DNA of 64,000 nucleotides from Cochlodiniinecator piscidefendens (GCF_011326755.1 NZ_JAAOIE010000002.1:620001-684000); one strand, 5' to 3'. Positions 1 through 8,632 are shown, counted from the stretch's first letter. Numbers and translations: made by a program. The notes: generated by a model from the letters alone, not told the origin.

Positions 1-645
1 GTAGGGGGTACGCAAAATATCCAACACGTCAAATGGACGAAACTCTGGGCTGTCGCTCGACATACTCCACTCCATTTCGCTCGGTGACGATGCCAATCCA
101 GACCCCAAGGCCTTTAACACGCCTTTTTCACGGGTAACCCCAAATTCAATTGTGAACCAATAGAGACGGATCAACCAACTGTAATCCTGTTTTTCGCACT
201 GTTGCCCTGCCCGACCAATTGCCTGTGAAAACTCTGCGAACCGTGCATCTGTTAGCAATGGTGTGTGGCCAAAAATCTCATGAAAAATATCGGGTTCTTC
301 GATGTAATCAAAATCCGCACGACTTCTAATAAAGGACGCCGCAGGAAATATCTTTTCAGCAAGCATGTTAAAAAATGTCTCAAACCCGATGAGCGCAGGA
401 ACGGGTGAAACACGCCATCCAGTCAATTCCATCAATGTTTTAGACACCTCAGAACATTGAGGCACCCGATCATGTGGAATGTCCAAGCGCCCCAGTCCAT
501 CCAAGAACACCTGCGCAGCATGTTTGCGCACCATCGGCATTTGCTGTGAATACAAGTCTGCCCAGACGGCATTTTCGCTCTGCGAATAACTGATCTTGCC
601 CAATGCATCTGGCCGTTTGGCCGTATAAAGCGTTTCTTTTGCCAT
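1..645 (-). CDS. phhA: Phenylalanine 4-monooxygenase (C-terminus cut by window edge)
   Basis: Pterin- and iron-dependent hydroxylation of phenylalanine to tyrosine, the entry step of cytosolic phenylalanine catabolism. The reverse strand reads open from ATG at 645 to base 1 (215 codons, no stop), so the C-terminus lies outside the window. The family hallmark DIFHEIFGHTPLLTD is visible; its two histidines are iron ligands. The last visible residues, FDVLDILRTPY, match the usual near-C-terminal block. A GGGGAAG ribosome-binding site precedes the start. It is divergent from an Lrp/AsnC regulator, the arrangement expected for an aromatic amino-acid catabolic gene and its activator. The product call is very safe; regulation by the neighbour is inferred. 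Confidence 0.93.
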   Translation of the reverse strand, partial: MAKETLYTAKRPDALGKISYSQSENAVWADLYSQQMPMVRKHAAQVFLDGLGRLDIPHDRVPQCSEVSKTLMELTGWRVSPVPALIGFETFFNMLAEKIFPAASFIRSRADFDYIEEPDIFHEIFGHTPLLTDARFAEFSQAIGRAGQQCEKQDYSWLIRLYWFTIEFGVTREKGVLKALGSGLASSPSEMEWSMSSDSPEFRPFDVLDILRTPY

Positions 646-750
646 CCACTTCCCCTTTTCCAGAGGCAGTATCTTCCGATATCAGAGAAAAATTCTTCCC
701 TTTACATGTACATGCTGCGATTATTGGGTAAAAAATGCCTCAAAACTAGA

Positions 751-756
751 TATAAT
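751..756 (+). promoter_or_regulatory. Candidate -10 box of the Lrp/AsnC gene
   Basis: A perfect TATAAT lies 9 bases before ATG 766, so a transcript started from it would be almost leaderless. No convincing -35 hexamer is found 16-18 bases upstream (the nearest, TTGGGT at 724-729, is 21 bases away). An activator or autoregulation by the Lrp protein may therefore be needed. Confidence 0.35.
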
Positions 757-765
757 AGGTATGCG

Positions 766-1230
766 ATGCCCAGCATAGATGATTTCGACCGACAATTACT
801 TGCCCTTTTACAAAAGAACGGAAAACTTGGCATCCAAGATCTCGCTGCACAAACATCTCTGTCGACCTCTCCTTGCTGGCGAAGAATCCGCAAGCTCGAA
901 GAAGCTGGTGTCATTGACAAATACGTTGCCTTACTCGACCGCCGTGCATTGGGATTAAATGCAATGGCCTACGTTCATGTTTCATTGCTTGAACATACTG
1001 AAGAAACGATCAAAGCTTTCGACAGCTTTGTCGCGCGTACTGATGAAATCATTGAATGTTGTTCGATCACCGGTAGCAATGACTACATGTTAAAGGTGGT
1101 TGCGCCAGATGCTGAGGGCTTAGAAGAGTTTCTGATGAAAGATTTACTGGCCCTCGGAATCGTCCGTTCGTCAGTGACAAATTTCGTACTTCGTCAGAAA
1201 AAATTCACGACAGAGCTTCCGCTGGTTTAA
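766..1230 (+). CDS. Lrp/AsnC family transcriptional regulator
   Basis: A 154-residue Lrp/AsnC regulator: an N-terminal winged helix-turn-helix (about residues 1-60, DDFDRQLLALLQKNGKLGIQ and the SPCWRRIRKLEEAGVI recognition region) followed by a RAM/AsnC ligand-binding domain. I chose ATG 766 because the protein then begins directly with the family's usual first helix. An in-frame ATG at 706 would add 20 unlike residues and place a TATAAT box (751-756) inside the gene. It diverges from phhA and probably responds to phenylalanine or tyrosine to control it. The effector is inferred from context only. Confidence 0.9.
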   Translation: MPSIDDFDRQLLALLQKNGKLGIQDLAAQTSLSTSPCWRRIRKLEEAGVIDKYVALLDRRALGLNAMAYVHVSLLEHTEETIKAFDSFVARTDEIIECCSITGSNDYMLKVVAPDAEGLEEFLMKDLLALGIVRSSVTNFVLRQKKFTTELPLV

Positions 1231-1231
1231 G

Positions 1232-1807
1232 CTAAGCGTGCCCTGCAGACGCAGCCAAAAGCAATGGGTTTACCCCCATTGAGCGCAGCGCCGCCTCCCA
1301 CTTTGAACTGTTACGCTCATCAAAAACGATTTCACTCAAGGCGTCGCAGATCAGCCAGCCGTTCGAAGAGATCTCGGTCTCAAGCTGTCCGGCCCCCCAG
1401 CCAGAATACCCCAAAGCCAACAGCGCTTTATTTGGCCCTTGACCTTGTGCGATATCCTCAAGCACATCACGCGTCGCCGTCATCGAAAACCGTTCATCCA
1501 CCTGCAAAGTGGACTCTAGTGTTCCGTAATCTGTGGTATGCAGCACAAAACCTCTACCAATTTCAACAGGTCCACCAAAATGGATATCCGGAGTATCCAC
1601 ACCGTCTTTTACATCAATTGAAAGTTGATCTAGCATTTCGGAAAATTGGAGGTCTGCAGAGGGCTTATTCACAATAAGCCCCATCGCGCCGTCCTCAGAA
1701 TGCGCGCATAGAAACACCACGGATTTTTCAAACCGGGTATCACCCATCCCTGGCATGGCAATAAGAAACTTGCCGCTTAAATATTCTGCGCCCTGCACCT
1801 CAGTCAT
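1232..1807 (-). CDS. YqgE/AlgH family protein (UPF0301)
   Basis: A 191-residue cytosolic protein of the YqgE/AlgH family (DUF179). Family features are the opening LSGKFLIAMPGMGDTRFEKSVVFLCAHS, where the protein is typically recognised, plus GAMGLIVNKPS and FGGPVEIGRGFVLH. Length is normal for the family. The biochemical role of the family is not settled, although AlgH was named from alginate regulation in Pseudomonas. It stands alone, ending head-on against the Lrp gene with one base between the stops. Confidence 0.9.
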   Translation of the reverse strand: MTEVQGAEYLSGKFLIAMPGMGDTRFEKSVVFLCAHSEDGAMGLIVNKPSADLQFSEMLDQLSIDVKDGVDTPDIHFGGPVEIGRGFVLHTTDYGTLESTLQVDERFSMTATRDVLEDIAQGQGPNKALLALGYSGWGAGQLETEISSNGWLICDALSEIVFDERNSSKWEAALRSMGVNPLLLAASAGHA

Positions 1808-1919
1808 AGTTAATACATGCGCGTTTTATCGCCGATTGGCAAGCCTCAGCGCCAATCTCATTCGCCTGGTTCTCAGGTTTGTTACTTTTCATTCCTATTC
1901 AACAGGCTATTGTTCCCAC

Positions 1920-2738
1920 ATGAAATTTAGCACTGAAAATCTGCCCCACCTTGTGATCGCTTTGACGTTTTCTTACGCGACTTCCGGGTATGCCCAATCA
2001 CTCGACAATATCGTAGAAACCCAAGTTTTGCAGGGGTGGAGGACAGATAGCGGTACGCATATTGCGGCCATTCAAATCGACCTCGCACCAGGTTGGAAAA
2101 CCTATTGGCGCGCACCTGGGGACGCAGGCATTCCGCCACGATTTGACTGGTCTCGCTCACGAAATCTAAACGCGATAGAAATTTTCTGGCCACGCCCCGA
2201 TATCTTCGACACCGCGGGCATCACCACCGTCGGCTATCATGATCAACTCATTTTGCCGATCGCATTTCAACCAATACGGGCCGATGGCGAAATCCAATTG
2301 AATGCACAGGTCAATATCGGAGTGTGCGAAAACATTTGCATACCGTTTGAATTTTCGGTCTCAGCAACTTTGTCAGCTACAGCAAGCCAGACAGATTCTG
2401 TTATTTCGACAGCACTAGCACAGCAACCGCAATCTGCCGACCAAGCGGGCGTTGCAAATGTGATTTGCGAAATTGCCCCTATCCGCGATGGTTTACGTCT
2501 ATCCGCAGACATTGACGCGCCTCGGCTTTCACACAATGAAGTCGCCGTCGTCGAATTACCGGATCAATCAATCTGGATTAGCGAGGCCACCACGCAACGG
2601 TCAGGGCGGATGTTGACAGCCGAGGTTGAAATGGTTCCACCAAACGCGCAGCCCTTTGCACTAGATCGGTCAGAAGTTCGCATCACTATTATCGGCGATG
2701 ATCGCGCAATCAATATCGAAGGTTGTCGCGGTCGCTAA
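1920..2738 (+). CDS. DsbD N-terminal-like periplasmic protein
   Basis: A 272-residue exported protein with a signal peptide ending near residue 25 (SYATSGYAQS). The body matches the immunoglobulin-like N-terminal domain of DsbD-type proteins: GWKTYWRAPGDAGIPP, a YHDQLILPI strand and the cysteine pair VCENICIP (Cys136, Cys140). Full DsbD carries a membrane and thioredoxin part that is absent here, so this is a stand-alone periplasmic reductant acceptor or donor; its partner is not in the window. ATG 1920 is chosen because it opens the signal peptide; upstream in-frame sequence looks non-coding. A terminator follows immediately. Confidence 0.8.
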   Translation: MKFSTENLPHLVIALTFSYATSGYAQSLDNIVETQVLQGWRTDSGTHIAAIQIDLAPGWKTYWRAPGDAGIPPRFDWSRSRNLNAIEIFWPRPDIFDTAGITTVGYHDQLILPIAFQPIRADGEIQLNAQVNIGVCENICIPFEFSVSATLSATASQTDSVISTALAQQPQSADQAGVANVICEIAPIRDGLRLSADIDAPRLSHNEVAVVELPDQSIWISEATTQRSGRMLTAEVEMVPPNAQPFALDRSEVRITIIGDDRAINIEGCRGR

Positions 2739-2743
2739 ACGAA

Positions 2744-2773
2744 AAAAGGCGCACCCCGAAAGGTACGCCTTTT
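2744..2773. terminator. Bidirectional terminator
   Basis: The stem AAAAGGCGCACC (2744-2755) pairs with GGTACGCCTTTT (2762-2773) across a 6-base loop, with a single mismatch. The A/T-rich ends give a U-tract on both strands. It sits between the convergent DsbD-N-like gene and the Hint/RTX gene and can serve both. Confidence 0.8.
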
Positions 2774-2794
2774 CTGCTTCACTCTTCAGGTGAT

Positions 2795-3844
2795 TCAGGC
2801 AATCAATTTTGCTTCATGCGCCTTAAGAACCTTACGCGCAGTTTCCATAGAAGTCAGAGACGTATCCATTTCCAGTTCCGGGAAAATTTCGAAGATTTCC
2901 GCGCGCTGTGCACTTTCCATTTCAGACATTGCATGATGCCCAGGATGGAAACTTTCTGTCCAATATCCGTCTGCAACAACCAATTCGTGGCGGTCAAACA
3001 GCATGTGAATGTAGGTCACGCCAGCAGTTGCAACCTGCTCGACACCTTTACGTGCGCGCAAATGTTTCGCAGCAACCAGCACCTCAGTATCGCCCAACAA
3101 CAAGCTGTTATCAGGATCTTTCATCAGCATCCGGTGGTTTGGCGAAACATACATATCTCGCTCTGGCAGATCATCACCCAGAGAACCCTTCTTGATTAGA
3201 ATTGGGCGCAAATTAGGACGCTGCAGCAGACTTTGTTGGTTCAGCGTTTTGGCACCGACCCAGCGCAGAGTTTGCATCCCATTGTCACGGGTCAACACCC
3301 GATCGCCAACACAAAGGTCCTCAACAGCAATCATGCCTTTATTGGTCAAAATACCTGTGCCAGGCGTGAAACAAATGACATTGATATTTTCAATTTCAGT
3401 AAAGGTGAGCGTCGAACCGTCTTCAAAAATAACGGTGCCGTTTTCATCTCCAGTACCAGGATCATAAATGATTTCGCGCACGTCACCTTGTACATTCAAG
3501 GTATCGCCAGCTTCGTCATCATCGGTATCGCCGCCATCAACAACGTCGCCTGATCCGGCGTAGAACGTGTCATTACCCGCATCGCCATATAAAATATCGC
3601 CATCGGATTCATCTGTGCGTGGGCTTTGCCCGGCAATAATGACGTCGTCGCCTTCACCACCTTCGACAGTATCTTCACCCTCACCCGCGGTGATCGTGTC
3701 ATCGCCTTCATAGCCTTTGATGTGATCATCTAAGCCATCGGAACCGTCAACGATGTCTCCATCGCGATCCACATCAAGAATGGTGATCTCTTCACCTTCT
3801 GCAGTGCCGTCCCAAATATCTCCGTCGTTATTCTTCTCAGACAT
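2795..3844 (-). CDS. RTX calcium-binding repeat and Hint domain protein
   Basis: A 349-residue acidic protein. Residues about 40-105 hold degenerate RTX nonapeptides (GYEGDDTITAGEGEDTVEGG, GDAGNDTFYAG), which bind calcium in type I secreted proteins. From Cys158 (ICFTPGTGILT) follows a Hint_2 (hedgehog/intein-type) module with a typical block VEDLCVGDRVLT and YVSPNHRMLM (His237). Hint modules self-cleave at the leading Cys; whether this one does is inference. There is no N-terminal signal peptide, as expected for type I secretion with a C-terminal signal, but no secretion genes are nearby. I use ATG 3844 because it gives the MSEKNN start; an upstream in-frame start would add 10 residues. Confidence 0.85.
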   Translation of the reverse strand: MSEKNNDGDIWDGTAEGEEITILDVDRDGDIVDGSDGLDDHIKGYEGDDTITAGEGEDTVEGGEGDDVIIAGQSPRTDESDGDILYGDAGNDTFYAGSGDVVDGGDTDDDEAGDTLNVQGDVREIIYDPGTGDENGTVIFEDGSTLTFTEIENINVICFTPGTGILTNKGMIAVEDLCVGDRVLTRDNGMQTLRWVGAKTLNQQSLLQRPNLRPILIKKGSLGDDLPERDMYVSPNHRMLMKDPDNSLLLGDTEVLVAAKHLRARKGVEQVATAGVTYIHMLFDRHELVVADGYWTESFHPGHHAMSEMESAQRAEIFEIFPELEMDTSLTSMETARKVLKAHEAKLIA

Positions 3845-4083
3845 AACTATTCCCCGCGATGAGAAAGCCGTCACTTGTAACCGCTTCCTGAGCTAAATAT
3901 TCATCAAATCGCTTGAACCGTATTAACAGCCGCTCAGGCGAACCCCCACAGACACCATAGCACAATTCTCACCCCGATTGTCTGGGGCCCAAAACACGCG
4001 AACAGTACTCAACCATAAGCAAAAAGGTGCAAACAGAACCCTATCAATGGCGCTGCACAACACATCAACTTATTGAAAATACT

Positions 4084-4098
4084 TCATAAAATTTATGA
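4084..4098. repeat. Perfect 15-base palindrome (operator candidate)
   Basis: TCATAAA-A-TTTATGA reads the same on both strands. It lies 240 bases upstream of the Hint/RTX start codon in the AT-rich gap. The symmetry fits a dimeric repressor or activator site; no regulator can be named. Confidence 0.35.
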
Positions 4099-4254
4099 TA
4101 AAATTCAACACCTCTCCTAACGTCAACTGAAAAACCGGCTCAGGACAGCAGGTAAAAAAAAATGTGATAGTTAATTTTAGGGCAGATATTTCCCTTTTTG
4201 TTTCCAAATTTCTAAAAATATAGACCTTTTCACCTTATAGTTTCACCAAATTCA

Positions 4255-4277
4255 TCGCGTTAACCATTAAAACGCGA
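4255..4277. repeat. Inverted repeat TCGCGTT-N9-AACGCGA
   Basis: Seven-base perfect arms flank a 9-base centre that includes TTAACCAT (4260-4267), a motif known as a CtrA half-site in alphaproteobacteria. It lies 94 bases past the P1 peptidase stop on the reverse strand. It could be a weak terminator hairpin without a U-tract, or a protein site. Confidence 0.35.
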
Positions 4278-4370
4278 GAGGAAACAACCGTAATTTGGCC
4301 TGATCGTTTCCAGAACAGTGCTTTACAACATGTTGTTCCGAATCGATTCTTTGCAAAATTCGAATAAAAA

Positions 4371-5381
4371 TCACCCGGAAATAGCCGACCAGCACTGCAA
4401 AAGGTCATCATCCGTTGAGCGCGCATGGTAAACGCCTCGGGCAATAGCGCGTGCTAAGCAATGTGCAGCCGCTGACCCGATTTCCATTAGATCCGTGGGG
4501 GAGGAAACCTCCCTCTCACCTATCCCTGTCGAAACGGCGAAAATAAGATCCCCATCAAATGGTGTATGAGACGGCACAATTGCCCGCCCGATCCCATCTT
4601 GGGCTGCGATTGCCATGCGCTTTGCCTGCGACTTTGTCAAAACAGCGTCTGTGGCTACGATAGCAATGGTTGTATTCCCACGCGCGTTAAACCCATCAGA
4701 TTTCAGATTCATTTTCTGCCCACATAAATTCGGTCTCGGGTCTGGCCCCATTCCGCCAAATTCATCGTTTATCTCAAAAGGAGCAGCCCAAAAATGGGGA
4801 CTATTGGGCGTCGTGACGCTACCGAAAGGATTCACCGCTACCAGTGCGCCAACAGTTATCCCATTTTCCAGCACAAAGGATGCAGACCCAAGCCCCCCCT
4901 TGTGCGCGCCCGTTAATGCACCGACGCCCGCGCCAATTGTTCCCAGTTCAAAATCAATGTTACGCGCTTCATAAGCCGCCCGCCCCAGGTCTCGGTAAGG
5001 GTTTACATCCCACGCCTTATCCCCACCGTTCAACAGATCAAATAAGATCGCGCCAGGTACCAGCGGTACCTTTGCTGAACCCACAGCGAATCCGCGCCCA
5101 TCGGCGTACAAACCATCAACGATCCCAGAACCAGCATCCAACCCAAAGGCCGAACCACCTGACAAAAACAAGGCGTCGACCTCAGATGTTGTTTTATCGG
5201 GCGCTAACAAATCAGTTTCACGCGTTCCCGGCGCTCCGCCCATGACATCGACTGCGGCCACAAATGGACGCTCACCAACCAACACAGTTGTACCAGACTT
5301 CAAAGCATGATCTTCGGCATGCCCAACAGAAAGCCCAGCAACGTCTGTAATCAAATTGCGCAGGCCTGGTATGAGTGTCAT
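4371..5381 (-). CDS. P1 family peptidase (DmpA-type aminopeptidase)
   Basis: A 336-residue member of the DmpA/P1 peptidase family, Ntn-fold enzymes that cut themselves and then act as L-aminopeptidase/D-esterase or amide hydrolase. Recognised blocks are the opening GLRNLITDVAGLSVGHAED, GGAPGTRETDLL, LSGGSAFGLDAGSGIVDGL, GALVAVNPFGSV and GNTTIAIVATDA, the last containing the expected self-cleavage/nucleophile region. An AGGAAAG site precedes ATG 5381. The ZapE gene lies just upstream on the same strand (13 bases away), so they may be co-transcribed. The natural substrate is unknown. Confidence 0.88.
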   Translation of the reverse strand: MTLIPGLRNLITDVAGLSVGHAEDHALKSGTTVLVGERPFVAAVDVMGGAPGTRETDLLAPDKTTSEVDALFLSGGSAFGLDAGSGIVDGLYADGRGFAVGSAKVPLVPGAILFDLLNGGDKAWDVNPYRDLGRAAYEARNIDFELGTIGAGVGALTGAHKGGLGSASFVLENGITVGALVAVNPFGSVTTPNSPHFWAAPFEINDEFGGMGPDPRPNLCGQKMNLKSDGFNARGNTTIAIVATDAVLTKSQAKRMAIAAQDGIGRAIVPSHTPFDGDLIFAVSTGIGEREVSSPTDLMEIGSAAAHCLARAIARGVYHARSTDDDLLQCWSAISG

Positions 5382-5394
5382 TTAATAGTCTTTC

Positions 5395-6471
5395 CTAAGC
5401 GCCCCAGTCAGCATCTTGCATTTCTCGCAACCTAGATGCCGTACGTTCGAATTCAAAAATGCCTTCACCTTCAATGTATAGCATTTCTGGCTCCGCCGCA
5501 GCGGAACAAATTAATTTCACCTTCGCCTCATAAAGCGCATCAATCAATGTCACGAACCGCTTCGCTTCATTAAAGTTTGAGCGGCTCAACTGTGGGATGT
5601 CCTCGAGCACAAGTGCCTTTACCGCCTCAGCAATGGCCAGATAATCTGCTGGTCCCAACATGCGTCCACATAGATCAAAAAAGCTAGCTCGTGCTACTCC
5701 GTTACGAAACGCAGGGAGTTCCACCGGACGCCTGTTTACATCCAAAATCAAAGGTTCAGCAGTGCCACCAGATAAATCAGTCCAGATGTCACGCACCATT
5801 TGCCGGCTTGCCTCATTCAAGGGCGAAAAATAGACCTTAGATCCAGTTAGTCGATCTTGGCGGTAATCTGTTGGGCTAACCAATTCATGCACAACCATTC
5901 TCTCATTCAGCAAAGCGATGAACGGCAAAAACAACTGCCTGTTTAATCCGTTTTTATAAAGGTCATCAGGTACACGGTTCGATGTGGTCACCACCACGAC
6001 ACCGGCGTCGAACAGTTTTTCAAACAACCGCCCCACGATCATCGCATCCGTAATATCGGTGATCTGCATTTCATCAAATGCCAACACACGTGCTTCTTTC
6101 GCGACGCGCTCTGCCACTGGGGCCAACGCATCCTCTACCCCGGATTGACGAGCTTCGTGCATCGCCGCGTGAATTTCTTGCATAAAGCTGTGGAAATGTA
6201 CGCGCCGTTTTTCTGGAATATCGAGATGTTCGATAAACAAATCCATCAGCATGGATTTCCCACGCCCAACGCCGCCCCACAGGTATGCGCCACCGGGACC
6301 GGCTTCCCTTTTCTGAAACAGCCCACTTAAAAAACCACGTTTGGGCTTTGTTGTTTCTAAATATACGCGGATATCATCAAGGATCGGCAAAGCAGCCAAC
6401 TGGGCCTCATCAACCCGGATCACACCCTCGGCCGCTTTCGCGTGGTAATACTCAATCAAACTCTCAGTCAT
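5395..6471 (-). CDS. zapE: Cell division ATPase ZapE/AFG1 family
   Basis: A 358-residue AFG1/ZapE P-loop ATPase. Walker A is GGVGRGKS (residues 66-73) and Walker B is VLAFDEMQ (about 129-136). Further family blocks are RVHFHSFMQEIH, TTSNRVPDDLYKNGLNRQLFLPFI and a C-terminal ALYEAKVKL region. In E. coli ZapE binds FtsZ and acts in division under stress; the mitochondrial homologue has a quality-control role. ATG 6471 gives the standard N-terminus (MTESLIEYYHAKAAEG); an in-frame ATG at 6546 would add 25 unlike residues. It lies upstream of the P1 peptidase gene on the same strand. Confidence 0.9.
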   Translation of the reverse strand: MTESLIEYYHAKAAEGVIRVDEAQLAALPILDDIRVYLETTKPKRGFLSGLFQKREAGPGGAYLWGGVGRGKSMLMDLFIEHLDIPEKRRVHFHSFMQEIHAAMHEARQSGVEDALAPVAERVAKEARVLAFDEMQITDITDAMIVGRLFEKLFDAGVVVVTTSNRVPDDLYKNGLNRQLFLPFIALLNERMVVHELVSPTDYRQDRLTGSKVYFSPLNEASRQMVRDIWTDLSGGTAEPLILDVNRRPVELPAFRNGVARASFFDLCGRMLGPADYLAIAEAVKALVLEDIPQLSRSNFNEAKRFVTLIDALYEAKVKLICSAAAEPEMLYIEGEGIFEFERTASRLREMQDADWGA

Positions 6472-6585
6472 GACAGATGCATACTGCGCCCAATCCCATA
6501 AGAAAAGATGATCTGTACCCGCACAATAATTGAATTGACGCAACATTCAAAACGTCTGACATATCGGTGACCAAGGAGACCACAG

Positions 6586-7839
6586 ATGACCCAATCTCAG
6601 ACGCCGCTCATGAACCCCGTTTTAGTCGGGGGTTGCATCATTATTATGATGGGCTTTGCGATCCGCGCGAGCTTTGGCGTCTTTCAAATTCCGATCGCCG
6701 AAGAATTCGGCTGGCTACGGTCTGAGTTTTCCTTTGCGATCGCTATTCAAAACCTGGCCTGGGGCATCGGTCAACCAATCTTTGGGGCCATTGGAGAAAA
6801 ATTTGGCGACCGCAAAGCCATCATTCTTGGCGCGCTTTTCTATGCGGTTGGCCTTATCCTATCGTCATATGCCATCACACCTGGCGCCCACCAATGGCTG
6901 GAAATCCTCGTGGGCTTTGGCATCGCAGGCACAGGGTTTGGCGTCATCTTAGCGGTTGTCGGCCGTGCCGCCAGCGACGAAAACCGCTCTCTTACACTTG
7001 GCATTGTGACGGCTGCCGGTTCAGCGGGCCAAGTCATTGGCGCACCAATTGCCGAAGCTTTGCTTTCGTTTATGCCGTGGCAGTCTGTCTTCATGATCTT
7101 TGCTGCTGCGATCCTCATGGCCCTTTTTGCCCTTCCGATGATGCGCAGCCCAAAACCTATCGCGTCAAAAACCGAACTCGATCAAAGCATGGGCAGCGCG
7201 CTAAAAATGGCGTTCAAAGATCCATCTTTCACGCTGATTTTCGTTGGGTTCTTTTCCTGCGGGTATCAGTTGGCCTTTATCACGGCCCATTTCCCAGCCT
7301 TCGTGACCGAAATGTGTGGCGCGATTGACCCTTCAGGCACACTCGCATCTGTTGGAATTTCCTCAACCTCCGCCCTTGGGGCTGTCGCGATTTCTCTGAT
7401 CGGATTGTCAAATATCGTTGGGACGATCACGGCGGGTTGGCTCGGAAAACGATATTCAAAGAAATACCTACTGGCGGCGATCTATACTGGGCGTACCATT
7501 ATTGCGGCTTTGTTCATCATGTTCCCTATCACGCCAACTACAGTTATTCTGTTTTCCGTGGGCATGGGGTCTCTGTGGCTGGCAACGGTGCCGCTCACCT
7601 CTGGTCTCGTCGCGTATATCTACGGGCTGCGCTATATGGGCACCCTTTATGGTATTGTGTTTTTCTCTCACCAGCTCGGCAGCTTTATGGGCGTTTGGCT
7701 GGGCGGACGTATGTACGATGCCTATGGCGACTACACAACGGTTTGGTGGATCGGCGTTGGCATTGGTGCCTTTTCGGCGATTGTTCACCTTCCCGTCCGT
7801 GAACGCAGGCACCCGGATACCATTCAGGCGGCAGCGTAA
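6586..7839 (+). CDS. MFS transporter
   Basis: A 417-residue inner-membrane major facilitator with about 12 hydrophobic segments. The cytoplasmic loop between helices 2 and 3 carries the signature GAIGEKFGDRKAI, and a second half-signature lies near WLGKRYSKKYLL. It opens FAIRASFGVFQIPIAEEFGWLRSEFSFAIA, a pattern shared by oxalate/formate and monocarboxylate-like MFS carriers (the OFA-type group). A strong AAGGAG site is placed well for ATG 6586. It is divergent from zapE. The substrate is not readable from sequence; an organic anion is the best guess. Confidence 0.85.
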   Translation: MTQSQTPLMNPVLVGGCIIIMMGFAIRASFGVFQIPIAEEFGWLRSEFSFAIAIQNLAWGIGQPIFGAIGEKFGDRKAIILGALFYAVGLILSSYAITPGAHQWLEILVGFGIAGTGFGVILAVVGRAASDENRSLTLGIVTAAGSAGQVIGAPIAEALLSFMPWQSVFMIFAAAILMALFALPMMRSPKPIASKTELDQSMGSALKMAFKDPSFTLIFVGFFSCGYQLAFITAHFPAFVTEMCGAIDPSGTLASVGISSTSALGAVAISLIGLSNIVGTITAGWLGKRYSKKYLLAAIYTGRTIIAALFIMFPITPTTVILFSVGMGSLWLATVPLTSGLVAYIYGLRYMGTLYGIVFFSHQLGSFMGVWLGGRMYDAYGDYTTVWWIGVGIGAFSAIVHLPVRERRHPDTIQAAA

Positions 7840-7874
7840 AGCCCGGTACAGCTGCGCTTATCCTGTGTTAACTA

Positions 7875-7897
7875 CACCAAATCATATCCATTTGGTG
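7875..7897. repeat. Inverted repeat CACCAAAT-N7-ATTTGGTG
   Basis: Perfect 8-base arms and a 7-base loop lie between the MFS stop and the MarC gene. There is no U-tract, so it is either a Rho-assisted 3' end of the MFS transcript or an operator for the MarC gene, whose start is 60 bases further on. Confidence 0.4.
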
Positions 7898-7956
7898 CAA
7901 TCAGAAGCTTGCCCTGATAGAACGCATTTTAAACACCACTAAGCAAGGAATGCGAC

Positions 7957-8595
7957 ATGACAACAACGGAACTCATTGGCTTTTTGGCTGCGCTGTTTTC
8001 AATGATGAACCCCATCGGAAATGTTGGCATTTTTGCCGGTATGACCGGAAACAAGCCTCCCGCCGCAGTGCGGGCTATCGCGCGTAAAACAGCAATTGCT
8101 GCTGCTATTACTTTACTCGTCGTAATTTGGGCGGGTGGCGCGATCCTAAAATTGTTCGGCATTACCGTCGATGAAATCCGCACCGCTGGTGGGTTAATTG
8201 TTCTGTTGATTGGTTTGCATATGCTTTTCAACAAATCAGAACACAAAACAAGTGAAGCCGAAACTGCGGACGCAAACAACAATGATTCAATTGCAGTTGT
8301 TCCGTTGGCTATTCCTCTTCTTGCGGGTCCCGGCACAATGGCAGCCGTTTTGGTTGCCGCGCAACACAACGCCGGCACATTTGCGAAAATTGAACTGTCT
8401 CTTGCCGCTATTGGGATTTGTATTTTCACCGGTATTCTTTTTGCCTTTTCACAACCTGTCTCCAACAAATTGGGCGAAAGCGGAATGGCCGTTGTTTCCC
8501 GCGTTATGGGGATGATTTTGATGGCAATTGCTATTGGGATGCTCGCATCAGGCTTAAAGGGTATTTTCCCGATCTTGGCTTCTGCACAATCTTAA
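7957..8595 (+). CDS. MarC family integral membrane protein
   Basis: A 212-residue MarC/YhgN family membrane protein with six predicted helices. Typical blocks are FSMMNPIGNVGIFAGMT near the N-terminus, GITVDEIRTAGGLIVLLIG, and VVPLAIPLLAGPGTMAAVL in the middle. The name comes from the mar locus, but MarC itself is not an established drug exporter and the transported substrate is unknown. An AAGGA site lies 8 bases before ATG 7957. It follows the MFS gene on the same strand with a 117-base gap holding an inverted repeat, so it likely has its own promoter. Confidence 0.9.
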   Translation: MTTTELIGFLAALFSMMNPIGNVGIFAGMTGNKPPAAVRAIARKTAIAAAITLLVVIWAGGAILKLFGITVDEIRTAGGLIVLLIGLHMLFNKSEHKTSEAETADANNNDSIAVVPLAIPLLAGPGTMAAVLVAAQHNAGTFAKIELSLAAIGICIFTGILFAFSQPVSNKLGESGMAVVSRVMGMILMAIAIGMLASGLKGIFPILASAQS

Positions 8596-8632
8596 GCGAC
8601 GGCTGTGCTGCTCGCTCTTTACGTGATGTACA

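Larger units (their letters stand above)
3845..4370. other. 526-bp AT-rich gene-free region
   Basis: No convincing gene is seen. The region is noticeably more AT-rich than its surroundings. It contains a 15-base perfect palindrome (4084-4098) and an inverted repeat CGCGTT-N9-AACGCG within 4255-4277 that encloses a TTAACCAT motif. It is the upstream region of the Hint/RTX gene and the downstream region of the P1 peptidase gene, so control elements of the former are the simplest content. Confidence 0.5.

Noticed and set aside
1264-1677. A 137-codon forward frame over the YqgE gene
   Set aside because: Antisense shadow of a conserved gene, with low-complexity Arg/Pro/Ser composition.
4235-4444. 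A 69-codon reverse-strand frame overlapping the end of the P1 peptidase gene
   Set aside because: It overlaps the well supported peptidase in another frame, has no ribosome site and no recognisable sequence.
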